Shown piece by piece: positions 17,132-25,880 of a stretch of DNA of 64,000 nucleotides. Within the stretch, counting starts at the first letter, position 1, and every line of letters starts with the position of its first letter. The stretch spans positions 248,001-312,000 of the forward strand of contig JACKCO010000003.1 in the NCBI GenBank assembly GCA_020633995.1, in the 5' to 3' direction. Position numbers and translations under genes: made by a program. The DNA comes from Campylobacterota bacterium (GTDB lineage Bacteria; Babelota; Babeliae; Babelales; RVW-14). The notes under the pieces were generated by a model. It was not told the DNA's origin, did not search any database, and saw only the letters and a program-made list of their open reading frames with translations.

Positions 17132-17176
17132 AAAAAACGGACCTGCAAGAAATCTTAAAATTCCTGCAGGTCCGTT
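17132..17176 (-). terminator. Rho-independent terminator of mreB
   Basis: A long stem with arms at 17136-17151 and 17161-17176 (AACGGACCTGCA/TGCAGGTCCGTT, extended with one mismatch). Read on the minus strand it is followed by a run of T (17132-17137). It lies 27 bp past the mreB stop. Confidence 0.88.
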
Positions 17177-17202
17177 AATCTTTTTCGACAAATAAATACT
17201 TT

Positions 17203-18240
17203 TTATTTCATTAACGCATCACGAAACGTGTCAAGCTCTTCAAGCACCTTACCAGCACCCGCCACAACACCATGCAATGCATTTTCTGCAATTTTTACCG
17301 GCAAGCCGGTCTCTTTTGAGATCAACAAATCAAGGTTGCGCAGCAGTGAACTGCCACCAGCCATCATAATGCCACGATCAACAAGATCGGATGATAGCTC
17401 TGGCGGTGCATTTTCAAGCGCTGTACGAACAGCATCAATAATTATTGAAATAGGCTCAGTCAGTGACTCAAACACTTCAGCATCTGAAAGATTGATAATT
17501 TTGGGCACTCCAGTGACGAGGTCTCGACCCTTAACCTCAATGCTTTTACTTTCTTCGCCAAGAATTGCAGTACCTATTTTAATTTTAATTTCTTCAGCAG
17601 TACGCTCACCGATCAACAAGTTATATTTACGCTTAACGTACTGAACGATGGCACGATCCATTTCATCGCCACCAATGCGCACAGATTTACAGTAAACAAT
17701 GTCTTTGAGAGAAATAATTGCAACCTCAGTAGTCCCACCACCAATGTCGACAATCATATTTCCTGTTGGTTCTTCTACCGGCAACCCAGCGCCAATCGCA
17801 GCTGCCATTGGCTCCATTATTGTGTACACTTCACGAGCACCTGCCTGTTTTGCAGAATCTTCAACCGCGCGCTTTTCAACTTGAGTGATCCCCGAAGGAA
17901 CACCAATGATCATACGCGGACGAACAAGTGCCTTGCGATTGTTATGAACTTCTCGAATAAAATAGCGCAACATGCTTTCAGTCAACTCAAAGTGAGCAAT
18001 AACACCATCTCGCATTGGCCGACAAGCAATAATACTCTCAGGCGTTTTGCCAAGCATGCTCTTTGCTTTATTACCAGCAGCAAGCACTTCGTTTGTCGTG
18101 CCTTTAACCGCTACTACAGAAGGTTGATCAAGAATAATACCTCTATTTTTAACGTAAATGACGGTATTGGCAGTTCCCAAATCGATAGCCATGTCGTTTG
18201 AAAAGAAACTGAACACCTGTCGTGCGGGCCAAAATTTCAT
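17203..18240 (-). CDS. mreB: Rod shape-determining protein MreB
   Basis: A 345-residue bacterial actin that organises lateral-wall peptidoglycan synthesis under the inner membrane. It shows the phosphate-1 motif DLGTANT near residues 21-27, the second phosphate loop DIGGGTT, and MAGGSSLL near the C-terminus, all standard. Length is normal (335-350). An N-terminal Phe/Trp-rich stretch before DLGTAN is the usual membrane-binding amphipathic segment. No mreC/mreD follows. With DapF in the window it argues for a peptidoglycan-containing cell. Confidence 0.96.
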   Translation of the reverse strand: MKFWPARQVFSFFSNDMAIDLGTANTVIYVKNRGIILDQPSVVAVKGTTNEVLAAGNKAKSMLGKTPESIIACRPMRDGVIAHFELTESMLRYFIREVHNNRKALVRPRMIIGVPSGITQVEKRAVEDSAKQAGAREVYTIMEPMAAAIGAGLPVEEPTGNMIVDIGGGTTEVAIISLKDIVYCKSVRIGGDEMDRAIVQYVKRKYNLLIGERTAEEIKIKIGTAILGEESKSIEVKGRDLVTGVPKIINLSDAEVFESLTEPISIIIDAVRTALENAPPELSSDLVDRGIMMAGGSSLLRNLDLLISKETGLPVKIAENALHGVVAGAGKVLEELDTFRDALMK

Positions 18241-18271
18241 GAGAGCTCTCCAACCGTTTTACTTAAGACTT

Positions 18272-19570
18272 TTAAAAATGCATTTGCACGCCAGCATTAA
18301 TTTGGTGTGTCTTCATAACGCCTGAACCATTGATGGGTACGTCGTACGACAAAAACAACAATGGCTTGCCTACATATTTTTTACCACCAAGCTTAGTGTC
18401 ATACGAAACTTGAAATGTCATGTAGTGTGTTGACCATTTTGATAACGCCTCTTTGGCTCGTACTAATTCAGTACCTTTTTGCAAGTAACTCTGCGGATTA
18501 TGGTCGCCACGCAAGTCATGCCAGCGGTCTCGCTCATGGCGCAGATACGTATAACGCGCATGGAAATGAAGCCCATCGGTCATGTTTTCAAGCGTAAAGT
18601 ATGTTGCAAACTTGTAAGACATGCCCGGTGTAACACTTACGCGACCAACAAGCGCACTAAATGGTGCTGGTTCGCAATCTACTGGGATACGCTTGCAATG
18701 TTCTTTTTCAAACAACGAAAGCAAACTACCCATAAGCCCAAACTTCCAATCTTGCTTAAGCTCAAATTCCCCAGCCAAATCAATATAAACGCCAGCATGC
18801 CCGTCATGCATAAACGGCATAGAAATTGGTACCGCTGTATCAGAACGCACACCAGTCGGCACAACAACGCCTGTCTGAAAATTAAGATTTATACTTTTCA
18901 TTAAAAATTCGTGATCACCAAAATATCTGCCACGTACGTGCAAATCAAGGTCCCCAAACCCTGTCCTTATCCACTCATTACCCTCAAAGCCAAGTAATTG
19001 ATGGGTTGCACGACGCAACTCATCAACAACAAGATCTTCTTGATGCTGAACACGTAGTGGCTTATTTGAATCTGCAAAAAATGATGCCGACTCTTGGCGT
19101 AAGAAAAAGTAGCGACTATTAACACTCAAATGCATAATCGGCAACCATGCTCCTACATAGATAGGCACCCACGGCAATTTTTGCTCATACGACAACTGCA
19201 TACCCCAGCCACGCACACGGCTTTCAACTTTAAACCGCATACACTTGTCCTTAAATGTTTCTGAAGTAATCGAACATGCAAATGGATTTGCCGTTGGGTC
19301 AACTGCCTGCAAACTTGCAATCACCTCGTTAAGGTCATAACGTCCCCACAACTCTGGGATACCTATGGTACCACCACCTCGCTTAAATCCAGTTGAGGCA
19401 TTAATAAAAAAAATGCTTGGCGCCAAATGTGAGCGGCGCTCGGTATAATCTTCTGGTCGTTCTAAAAAGAAAAAATACCTGCTTCCATTGTGCATTGAGC
19501 TAACGAAGGCAGGAATTAAACAAACAAGTAACAGCAACTTGTTTATTTTTTTTCGAATGTGTTGATTCAT
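18272..19570 (-). CDS. Probable outer-membrane beta-barrel protein
   Basis: A 432-residue protein with a signal peptide (KLLLLVCLIPAFVSS). The mature part is rich in alternating hydrophobic/polar strands with many Phe, Tyr and Trp (for example THYMTFQVSYDTKL, KPLLFLSYDVPI). It ends in QINAGVQMHF, with the C-terminal aromatic residue typical of BAM-inserted outer-membrane proteins. I could not assign a specific porin family. It is read in the same direction as mreB, 31 bp upstream of it. Confidence 0.72.
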   Translation of the reverse strand: MNQHIRKKINKLLLLVCLIPAFVSSMHNGSRYFFFLERPEDYTERRSHLAPSIFFINASTGFKRGGGTIGIPELWGRYDLNEVIASLQAVDPTANPFACSITSETFKDKCMRFKVESRVRGWGMQLSYEQKLPWVPIYVGAWLPIMHLSVNSRYFFLRQESASFFADSNKPLRVQHQEDLVVDELRRATHQLLGFEGNEWIRTGFGDLDLHVRGRYFGDHEFLMKSINLNFQTGVVVPTGVRSDTAVPISMPFMHDGHAGVYIDLAGEFELKQDWKFGLMGSLLSLFEKEHCKRIPVDCEPAPFSALVGRVSVTPGMSYKFATYFTLENMTDGLHFHARYTYLRHERDRWHDLRGDHNPQSYLQKGTELVRAKEALSKWSTHYMTFQVSYDTKLGGKKYVGKPLLFLSYDVPINGSGVMKTHQINAGVQMHF

Positions 19571-19713
19571 AATCGTCTTTTTTTGATCAAAATATGGAAC
19601 AAATGCAAGTTTTGAGATTACTGTAAATTAATGTTTAGTCAAGCAGTCTCTTGCTCAATTGTCAAATAAAAAACTATGTTTTGCTGTTTTCTCAAGCAAG
19701 CCTTTTCATACTA

Positions 19714-19730
19714 TTGCAACCACGTTGCAA
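19714..19730. promoter_or_regulatory. Perfect 17-bp palindrome upstream of tpiA, possible operator
   Basis: TTGCAAC, spacer CAC, GTTGCAA. It lies in the divergent region between the outer-membrane protein gene and tpiA, 68 bp before the tpiA ATG. The size and symmetry suit a dimeric repressor. No cognate regulator is visible. Confidence 0.4.
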
Positions 19731-19797
19731 ATTAGCACTATCTCTGTAGACTAAGCGCAATGTTGCCTATTTTTTATATTAAACGGGAGAAATATGC

Positions 19798-20562
19798 ATG
19801 AACAAAAAACTAACATACATTGCGAACTGGAAAATGTTCTTTACTTTTGAACAGACCACTGACTTTGTCACAACACATTACGATGAACTACTTGATCTCG
19901 CACAAACACAAAATTGTGACATCCTTCTTAGCCCGTCCTTTCCAAGTCTTTATGCAACCGCAAAAATGTTTGAAACCACACCAATTAAAATTGGTGCTCA
20001 GGACTGTGCTCATCACCTAGCGGGGGCATTTACCGGGCAAGTGTCAGCGTATGACTTAAAACTTATGGGATGCGCATACTCAATCATTGGACACAGCGAA
20101 CGTCGCCGCTACAACCACGAAACCGATGATGTCATTGCAAAAAAATTTGAACTCTTAACTGATCAGGAAATCAGTCCAATCCTTTGCGTCGGCGAAAATG
20201 AACAACAGTACAAAAAAGGTGAAACGCTTGAGGTTATCAAAAATCAGACCGCACAAATATTCGAATGGATAAAAACCAAAGCACCTGCCTTAAACACCAT
20301 ACCCATTTACATAGCATATGAGCCCGTTTGGGCCATCGGTACTGGGAACGTCCCCACGTCTCAGCAGGCAGAGATTGTTTTTGAGTGGCTATTTGAAACA
20401 ACCCAGGCACTCGCAGAACACATTGATTGGAGACTTTTATACGGGGGATCTGTCAATGAACAAACGGTTGGATCATTTAAGCAAACACCCCATCTGGATG
20501 GCTTTTTGATAGGAAAAGCAAGCACCGATTTTCAAGAGCTAAAAAACATAGTAAGCTTGTAA
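19798..20562 (+). CDS. tpiA: Triosephosphate isomerase
   Basis: A 254-residue glycolytic enzyme interconverting dihydroxyacetone phosphate and glyceraldehyde-3-phosphate. Key residues are present: Lys12 in NWKM, His99 in IGHSERR, Glu175 in YEPVWAIGTG, and the phosphate-binding LYGGSVN. Length is normal. GGGAGA precedes the ATG at 19798; a second ATG 4 bp earlier is in another frame. With enolase in this window it shows that at least lower glycolysis is retained. Confidence 0.96.
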   Translation: MNKKLTYIANWKMFFTFEQTTDFVTTHYDELLDLAQTQNCDILLSPSFPSLYATAKMFETTPIKIGAQDCAHHLAGAFTGQVSAYDLKLMGCAYSIIGHSERRRYNHETDDVIAKKFELLTDQEISPILCVGENEQQYKKGETLEVIKNQTAQIFEWIKTKAPALNTIPIYIAYEPVWAIGTGNVPTSQQAEIVFEWLFETTQALAEHIDWRLLYGGSVNEQTVGSFKQTPHLDGFLIGKASTDFQELKNIVSL

Positions 20563-20704
20563 ATCTTCTGGGTTCGAGCGGCAAACCCTACGACTTAATG
20601 GCCAAATCTTTACAAAATCGGCCGATTATGCAAATGTATTATGAATAGTGAAATATAAAAAATTTCTATAAAAAAATAATTATAAAAATACGAAGTGAGG
20701 CATA

Positions 20705-21091
20705 ATGTACGCACTGTTAATGGTTTTTTTCATTATCTTAGCATTTTTACTTGCAGGCATCATTCTTATTCAACAGGGCAAGGGTGACATGGGCCTTGGA
20801 AGCTTAAGTGGTAGCCAAATGCTGTTTGGCGCGTCAGGAGAGCAAAACTTTTTTGAAAAAGCAACGTGGCTCATGGCTGCCATTTTTATTTTTGGCTCGC
20901 TTGGTCTTGCAATACTCAAGTCGAAAGAAGAAAAATCAACACGCCTTAAAGGTTACACCGTCACAAAACAAAAACCAGCGCAAACAAATGCTGTAGAAAA
21001 AACTTCAGAGCCTGCACAAGCTGAAGCAGCTACAGAAAGCTCAACTCCAGAAGAGCCTACCGACACTCCATCTTCCAACCAAACACCGTAA
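20705..21091 (+). CDS. secG: Protein-export translocase subunit SecG
   Basis: A 128-residue membrane protein. Two transmembrane helices (residues about 3-23 and 53-73) flank the conserved cytoplasmic loop QQGKGDMGLGSLSGS, the SecG hallmark. The C-terminal tail (residues 80-128) is rich in Glu, Ala, Thr and Pro and is longer than usual. SecG assists SecYEG-dependent export, which the many signal-peptide proteins here would require. YajC lies at 44455. Confidence 0.92.
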   Translation: MYALLMVFFIILAFLLAGIILIQQGKGDMGLGSLSGSQMLFGASGEQNFFEKATWLMAAIFIFGSLGLAILKSKEEKSTRLKGYTVTKQKPAQTNAVEKTSEPAQAEAATESSTPEEPTDTPSSNQTP

Positions 21092-21144
21092 GCCTTTTTT
21101 AGAAAGCGGTTATCAGCATAACCTTTAGCTGGGAAGGGAACAGT

Positions 21145-21924
21145 GTGTCTGCAAAGTTTGTTAGTTCTCTGGGGGCCATGACACTTCAAGCGTGTAGGGA
21201 CTTGGGTAATCTCGGCCTCTTTATTTACGAGGCAATTTATACACTATTTACCACAAGGCTTCGATTTAAAAAGGTTCTATACCAGATGAATTACATCGGC
21301 ATCAACTCGCTGACCATTGTATTCCTGGTTGGCGTCTCTGTCGGTGCTGTACTTGCCTTACAAAGCTATATCGGCCTTGAGCGCTTTGGATCAACACAAT
21401 TCATTGGCCCTATTGTGTACCTTTCAATGACACGAGAATTTGGGCCAGTTTTTGCTGCGCTCATGGTTATCGGTCGAGCCGGATCTGCCATAACGTCAGA
21501 AATTGGGACCATGCGCATTACAGAACAAATTGACGCACTCCAAACTCTATGCATTGACCCGTATCAATATCTTATTGTTCCACGCATTGTCGCTGGAACA
21601 TTTATCCTGCCTTTTCTCTCAATTTTTTGTACGTTATTTGGAATTTTAGCGGGCTACATTACCGCTGTATACGTTCTTAATGTTAATGCAGAAACTTATA
21701 TGGAGGCGATTCGTGCAAACGTAGAACTTTCAGACATAGTTAATGGACTTGTCAAGGCTGTTGTCTTTGGCTTCTTGCTCTCGTGTGTTGCAACGTATAA
21801 GGGTTTTTACACGAGCGGTGGAGCTAAAGGTGTTGGTCTTGCAACAACACAAAGTGTTGTGTACGCAAATGTAACCATTGTTATTGCTGACTACATCCTT
21901 ACCTCATTGATGTTTACACGATGA
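21145..21924 (+). CDS. mlaE: MlaE/YrbE-family ABC transporter permease
   Basis: A 259-residue membrane protein starting at GTG. It has the family's central hydrophobic block, with VGVSVGAVLALQS near residues 55-67, the strongly conserved EFGPV and GRAGSA, and EIGTM followed by TEQIDAL. In the Mla system this permease moves phospholipids between inner and outer membranes. It overlaps the ATPase gene by 4 bp (ATGA). No MCE-domain protein (MlaD) follows, so the substrate-binding subunit must be encoded elsewhere. Confidence 0.92.
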   Translation: MSAKFVSSLGAMTLQACRDLGNLGLFIYEAIYTLFTTRLRFKKVLYQMNYIGINSLTIVFLVGVSVGAVLALQSYIGLERFGSTQFIGPIVYLSMTREFGPVFAALMVIGRAGSAITSEIGTMRITEQIDALQTLCIDPYQYLIVPRIVAGTFILPFLSIFCTLFGILAGYITAVYVLNVNAETYMEAIRANVELSDIVNGLVKAVVFGFLLSCVATYKGFYTSGGAKGVGLATTQSVVYANVTIVIADYILTSLMFTR

Positions 21925-22676
21925 TTACGCTAAAAAAAATTAAAAAGTCATTTGGCTCAAACGTTATCACTAACGGGCTCGATCTGACTATCGACGAAGG
22001 CGAGTTTCTTGCTATTATCGGCCGATCTGGTGAAGGCAAATCAGTCTTACTCAAACAGATCATTGGCCTTCTGCGCCCAGACTCAGGAGAGATAATCGTC
22101 GATAATGAGACCATCACAAATTTCTCCGATCGTGAACTACGCAGGATATTCAAAAAGTGTGGCTATGTTTTCCAGTTTGCCGCACTCCTTGATTCGCTCA
22201 CTGTTTTTGAAAACGTTGGCATCACACTCATAGAGGAAGGTGAGGATAAAGAAAAAATTCTCCCTTTGGTAAAAGAAAAACTACAAAGTGTCGGCCTAAA
22301 CCCAGAGTCTGTTTTAGAAAAATATCCCAATGAGCTTTCTGGCGGTATGAAAAAACGAGTCGGATTGGCACGTACACTAATGTTAAGTCCAAAGATTTTA
22401 ATTTATGATGAGCCAACAACCGGCCTGGATCCAATCACTGTCAGGCTCATTCACGAACTCATTAATCAGACACATCAAGAACAAAAAGCTACAACAATCG
22501 TTATCTCTCACGATATCGAAATTTTTAAATATGCAACATCTGTTGCAATGCTCCATGAAGGAAAAATTGTTTACAAAGGCCCAACAAAAGACATTTGGGA
22601 ATGTGACAACCCGTACATTTATCAATTTATCCGTGGCCTACCAGAAGGCCCTATAGAACAAATTGGTTTCGTTTAA
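21921..22676 (+). CDS. mlaF: MlaF-type ABC transporter ATP-binding protein
   Basis: A 251-residue ATPase. Walker A GRSGEGKS near residues 34-41, Q-loop FQFAALLDSLTV (typical of MlaF), signature LSGGMKKRV, Walker B LIYDEPTTGLD, and H-loop SHD. The ATG overlaps the stop of mlaE, giving a coupled permease-ATPase pair. It energises lipid transport across the envelope. Confidence 0.93.
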   Translation: MITLKKIKKSFGSNVITNGLDLTIDEGEFLAIIGRSGEGKSVLLKQIIGLLRPDSGEIIVDNETITNFSDRELRRIFKKCGYVFQFAALLDSLTVFENVGITLIEEGEDKEKILPLVKEKLQSVGLNPESVLEKYPNELSGGMKKRVGLARTLMLSPKILIYDEPTTGLDPITVRLIHELINQTHQEQKATTIVISHDIEIFKYATSVAMLHEGKIVYKGPTKDIWECDNPYIYQFIRGLPEGPIEQIGFV

Positions 22677-22694
22677 ACGACGTGGTGGGGACTT

Positions 22695-23957
22695 ATGAAT
22701 ATTCGACCAGAAAATAAAAAACCCAAAGTGTTAATAATAGATGATGAGCAAGCAATTTTACAAACCTTACAAGCTTCGCTCAAGGACGAACAATTTAATG
22801 TTCAGACACTTGATAACAGCACTCAAGCACTTGATGTCATAACAAAATATAGACCAGATGCCATCTTACTTGACATCTTTATGCCACACTGTGATGGTTC
22901 ACAGCTTTTGAGCAGCATCAAAGAAAAACATCCTGATCAAGAAGTTATTGTGATATCTGGCTTTGGCACAATTCCTTTGGCTATCGATATGATCAAAAAA
23001 GGCGCTCGTGATTTTATAGAAAAACCGCTTAACTTTGATGAAATTCTTGAAAAACTCCAGTTCCTGAAACAAGAATGGTCCGCTGGTGATACATCTCGCT
23101 TCTTACCTTTCGGCATAGCCGGTAGCAGTGCACTTTTTTGTGAGTTTCTGGACCAGCTTGCGCAGCTTGCAAAAACAAATTTTCCTGTTCTGCTCTATGG
23201 GCCCAGGGGCTCAGGCAAAAGCTTGTACGCACACTACATCCATAGAGTCAGCAAACAAAAACAGCATCCCGCAACCCTCATTGATTGCGCGCAAGTACAT
23301 ACCATAAAAAGTACAAGTTTTCAGCAGCCCGGCACAGTCATCTTAAAAAACATTCACCTACTCTCCCCAAGTCGCCAGCAACGGATTCTTGAAGAACTTA
23401 ACAATCCAAAACTTGAAGCCCGCATTATTGCAACCGCAACACCCGATCTCTTTTCAAATATGACCAAGGGACTTTTTGATGCAACATTATTCTACAAATT
23501 AAATGTTGTCCCCCAAGAGCTTCCTACTCTTGCCAAACGGAAAGAAGATATTAAAACACTCATCAATTATTTTTTGGATCAAGCAAATCAGATATGCAAA
23601 AAAAATGTTGCTTTGAGCAACGGATGCAAAGAGCTGTTAAGTAACTACAAATGGCCCGGTGACGTCACTCAGCTCAAAAATGTTATCACGTATACCGTGG
23701 CTCAAGCTCCATATAAAAATCACGTCATCAACCCAGAAGACATCGTTCACTACTTCACCAATAATAAAAGCGAAGAACAATTCTTTGATGGTTTTGGTTC
23801 CTTGGAAGAAGCTCAACAAGCATTTGAAAAGAAATTTATTTTTTACCTGCTTAAAAAAAATGGTTACAATATTTTTCAGCTTTCACAGGCGCTTAAGGTT
23901 AATACCGCTCAACTGCGTGACAAATTAAAAAAGCTTAACGTGCTTGCAAATATCTAA
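22695..23957 (+). CDS. NtrC-type response regulator with degenerate AAA+ domain lacking GAFTGA
   Basis: A 420-residue protein. Residues 10-125 are a receiver domain with acidic pocket Asp16/Asp17, phospho-acceptor Asp60, Ser88 and Lys110. Residues 140-345 are an AAA+ domain with an intact Walker A (GPRGSGKS, 169-176), but the region between DCAQ (197-200) and GTVILKN (213-219) is only about a dozen residues, so the GAFTGA loop that contacts sigma-54 is missing. Walker B lacks the DE pair, and the usual Arg of the RxDLYYRLN region is not kept (TLFYKLN). A Fis-type helix-turn-helix ends the protein. It probably regulates without sigma-54 remodelling. No histidine kinase is adjacent. Confidence 0.86.
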   Translation: MNIRPENKKPKVLIIDDEQAILQTLQASLKDEQFNVQTLDNSTQALDVITKYRPDAILLDIFMPHCDGSQLLSSIKEKHPDQEVIVISGFGTIPLAIDMIKKGARDFIEKPLNFDEILEKLQFLKQEWSAGDTSRFLPFGIAGSSALFCEFLDQLAQLAKTNFPVLLYGPRGSGKSLYAHYIHRVSKQKQHPATLIDCAQVHTIKSTSFQQPGTVILKNIHLLSPSRQQRILEELNNPKLEARIIATATPDLFSNMTKGLFDATLFYKLNVVPQELPTLAKRKEDIKTLINYFLDQANQICKKNVALSNGCKELLSNYKWPGDVTQLKNVITYTVAQAPYKNHVINPEDIVHYFTNNKSEEQFFDGFGSLEEAQQAFEKKFIFYLLKKNGYNIFQLSQALKVNTAQLRDKLKKLNVLANI

Positions 23958-23991
23958 GCTAGACAATGAACTAATGACAAGGAGTTTTAGG

Positions 23992-24987
23992 ATGGAACAA
24001 CTACAACAACCAACCTCTCAATTAATCATTGATCAAATTAAAGAGAAAAGCCTTTCCTGGGGCAACTTAAAGGAAGAAGTTAGTAAAACAATCGTTGGAC
24101 AAGACTATATTGTTGAACGCATCTTTCTCGGCCTTCTGTGTAACAACCATATCCTTCTTGAAGGGGTACCAGGCCTTGCCAAAACAACTTTAATCAAAGC
24201 ACTGGCCCAAGCGCTTGGCGTAAGTTTTAGTCGTATACAATTTACACCCGATCTTTTGCCGGCAGATTTGATAGGAACCATGGTCTACAACCCTAAAACG
24301 CAAGATTTTAACACAAAAAAAGGTCCTATTTTTGCCAACCTAATTTTAGCCGACGAAATTAATCGTGCGCCAGCCAAAGTTCAGTCTGCACTGCTTGAAG
24401 CTATGCAAGAACATCAGGTAACTATTGGTGATCAAACATTTAAGCTTGATGAGCCATTTTTGGTTCTTGCAACACAAAATCCTATTGATCAAGAGGGAAC
24501 ATACCGACTACCTGAAGCACAGGTTGACCGTTTTATTTTCAAGCTTCTTATAACTTACCCAACACAAGAACAAGAAAAACAAATTGTGCAAAAGAGCTTT
24601 ACATCACAAGAGTCACGCACAATCCTAAGCAAAGAAGAAATTTGTCATGCTCAAAAGCTGGTGGCTGAAGTATATGTTGATGAGCGTGTTTTAGACTACA
24701 TTGTACAAATTGTTTTTGCCACACGCGCTCCTCAAGATCACAATCTTGACGAACTCAAACACTTGATCGAATATGGTGGATCACCTCGCGCAACGCTCTC
24801 ACTCACGCACGCAGCAAAAGCTCACGCTTTTTTAAAGAAACGCCATTTTGTCATTCCTGACGATGTGAAGGCCGTTGCTGCAGACGTTTTACGCCATCGG
24901 ATTTTGCTCACCTATGAGGCTGAGGCCGAAAACATTTCAACCGACACGATTGTTCAAAAAATACTTCGTACTGTGCCCGCACCATAA
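23992..24987 (+). CDS. MoxR-family AAA+ ATPase
   Basis: A 331-residue chaperone-like ATPase. Walker A GVPGLAKT, the RIQFTPDLLPADLIG motif, Walker B ILADEINRAP, and sensor ATQNPIDQEGTYRLPEAQ are all textbook MoxR. The frame is open from a TTG at 23944 that overlaps the previous gene; I choose the ATG at 23992 because AAGGAG stands 7 nt before it. MoxR proteins usually work with VWA-domain proteins and DUF58 partners. Neither follows here, where nfo comes next. Confidence 0.92.
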   Translation: MEQLQQPTSQLIIDQIKEKSLSWGNLKEEVSKTIVGQDYIVERIFLGLLCNNHILLEGVPGLAKTTLIKALAQALGVSFSRIQFTPDLLPADLIGTMVYNPKTQDFNTKKGPIFANLILADEINRAPAKVQSALLEAMQEHQVTIGDQTFKLDEPFLVLATQNPIDQEGTYRLPEAQVDRFIFKLLITYPTQEQEKQIVQKSFTSQESRTILSKEEICHAQKLVAEVYVDERVLDYIVQIVFATRAPQDHNLDELKHLIEYGGSPRATLSLTHAAKAHAFLKKRHFVIPDDVKAVAADVLRHRILLTYEAEAENISTDTIVQKILRTVPAP

Positions 24988-25005
24988 CATCTAAGGACCT
25001 TATCC

Positions 25006-25872
25006 ATGAGCACAAAAAAATCAGCACAAGCTCTTATTGGTTCACACATATCGGCAGCCGGCGGCCTACATAAAGCAGTCGAGCGTGGCGAGTCAATCGA
25101 CTGCACTGCTATGCAAATTTTTACAAAAAGCAATCGTACCTGGTTTGAAAAAAAAATAAGCCAAGAAGAGGCTGACCTCTTTAAGCAGGCTCTAAAAAAT
25201 TCACAAATACAAATGGTATGTGCACACAGCGCGTACCTGATTAATCTGGCATCAAGCACTGATGCCACGGTCGACAAATCGCGCAAATCACTACTTGAGG
25301 AGGTTCGTCGTTGCGAGATGCTGGACATTCCTTTTTTGGTGTTACACCCGGGCTCTCATACCGGAGCGGGTCTTGAGGCAGGCATTGAAAAAATTGCGAA
25401 AAATCTTGACTACGTTTTTGAACACACGCAAGGAAAAACAAAAATTTTACTCGAAACTATGGCAGGACAAGGAACGCAAGTTGGCTACGATTTTGAACAT
25501 CTCAAAAACATTCGCTCAGCATCAAACCACTCGCGCCAACTTGGTGTGTGTCTTGACACCTGTCACATTTTTGCTGCCGGCTATGACATCACCTCCAAAG
25601 ATGCATATGACCAAGTCATGAACGATTTTGACAAAATTGTCGGTTTGTCAAATTTAAAAATCATTCATCTTAATGACTCAAAAACAAAGCTCGCATCTCA
25701 CGTAGATCGTCACATAGATCTTGGCAAGGGAAATATTCCACTCGATGCATTTTCATGGATTGTGAACGATTCTCGATTGCAAAAAATTCCCAAGATTTTA
25801 GAGACCCCATCAGACCCTGACATGAAACTATGGGAAGAGGAAATAAAACTTCTTCGAGATATGATTAAGTAA
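25006..25872 (+). CDS. nfo: Endonuclease IV (AP endonuclease)
   Basis: A 288-residue base-excision repair enzyme cleaving at abasic sites. Metal-binding family motifs are intact: GSHISAAGG at the start, QIFTKSNRTW, CAHSAYLINLAS, LETMAGQG, LDTCHIFAAGYD, IHLNDSK, VDRHIDLGKG and a final ETPSD. Length is normal for Nfo. It begins 18 bp after the moxR stop. With the family-4 uracil-DNA glycosylase at 41 kb it makes the core of a small repair pathway. Confidence 0.95.
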   Translation: MSTKKSAQALIGSHISAAGGLHKAVERGESIDCTAMQIFTKSNRTWFEKKISQEEADLFKQALKNSQIQMVCAHSAYLINLASSTDATVDKSRKSLLEEVRRCEMLDIPFLVLHPGSHTGAGLEAGIEKIAKNLDYVFEHTQGKTKILLETMAGQGTQVGYDFEHLKNIRSASNHSRQLGVCLDTCHIFAAGYDITSKDAYDQVMNDFDKIVGLSNLKIIHLNDSKTKLASHVDRHIDLGKGNIPLDAFSWIVNDSRLQKIPKILETPSDPDMKLWEEEIKLLRDMIK

Positions 25873-25880
25873 AAAATATT

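Larger units (their letters stand above)
16868..17202. other. Intergenic region: palindromic element and mreB terminator only
   Basis: These 335 bp lie between the start of the 943-residue gene and the stop of mreB. They hold the palindromic element at 16954-17052 and the mreB terminator at 17132-17176. A 62-codon frame over the element has no signal peptide, ribosome site or family resemblance, and I do not call it a gene. Confidence 0.75.

Noticed and set aside
20560..20704. tRNA-like GGTTCGAG segment downstream of tpiA
   Set aside because: No acceptor stem, anticodon arm or D-arm can be built around it.
22695..23957. Calling this a functional sigma-54 activator
   Set aside because: GAFTGA loop and Walker B acidic residues are missing, so that role is not supported.
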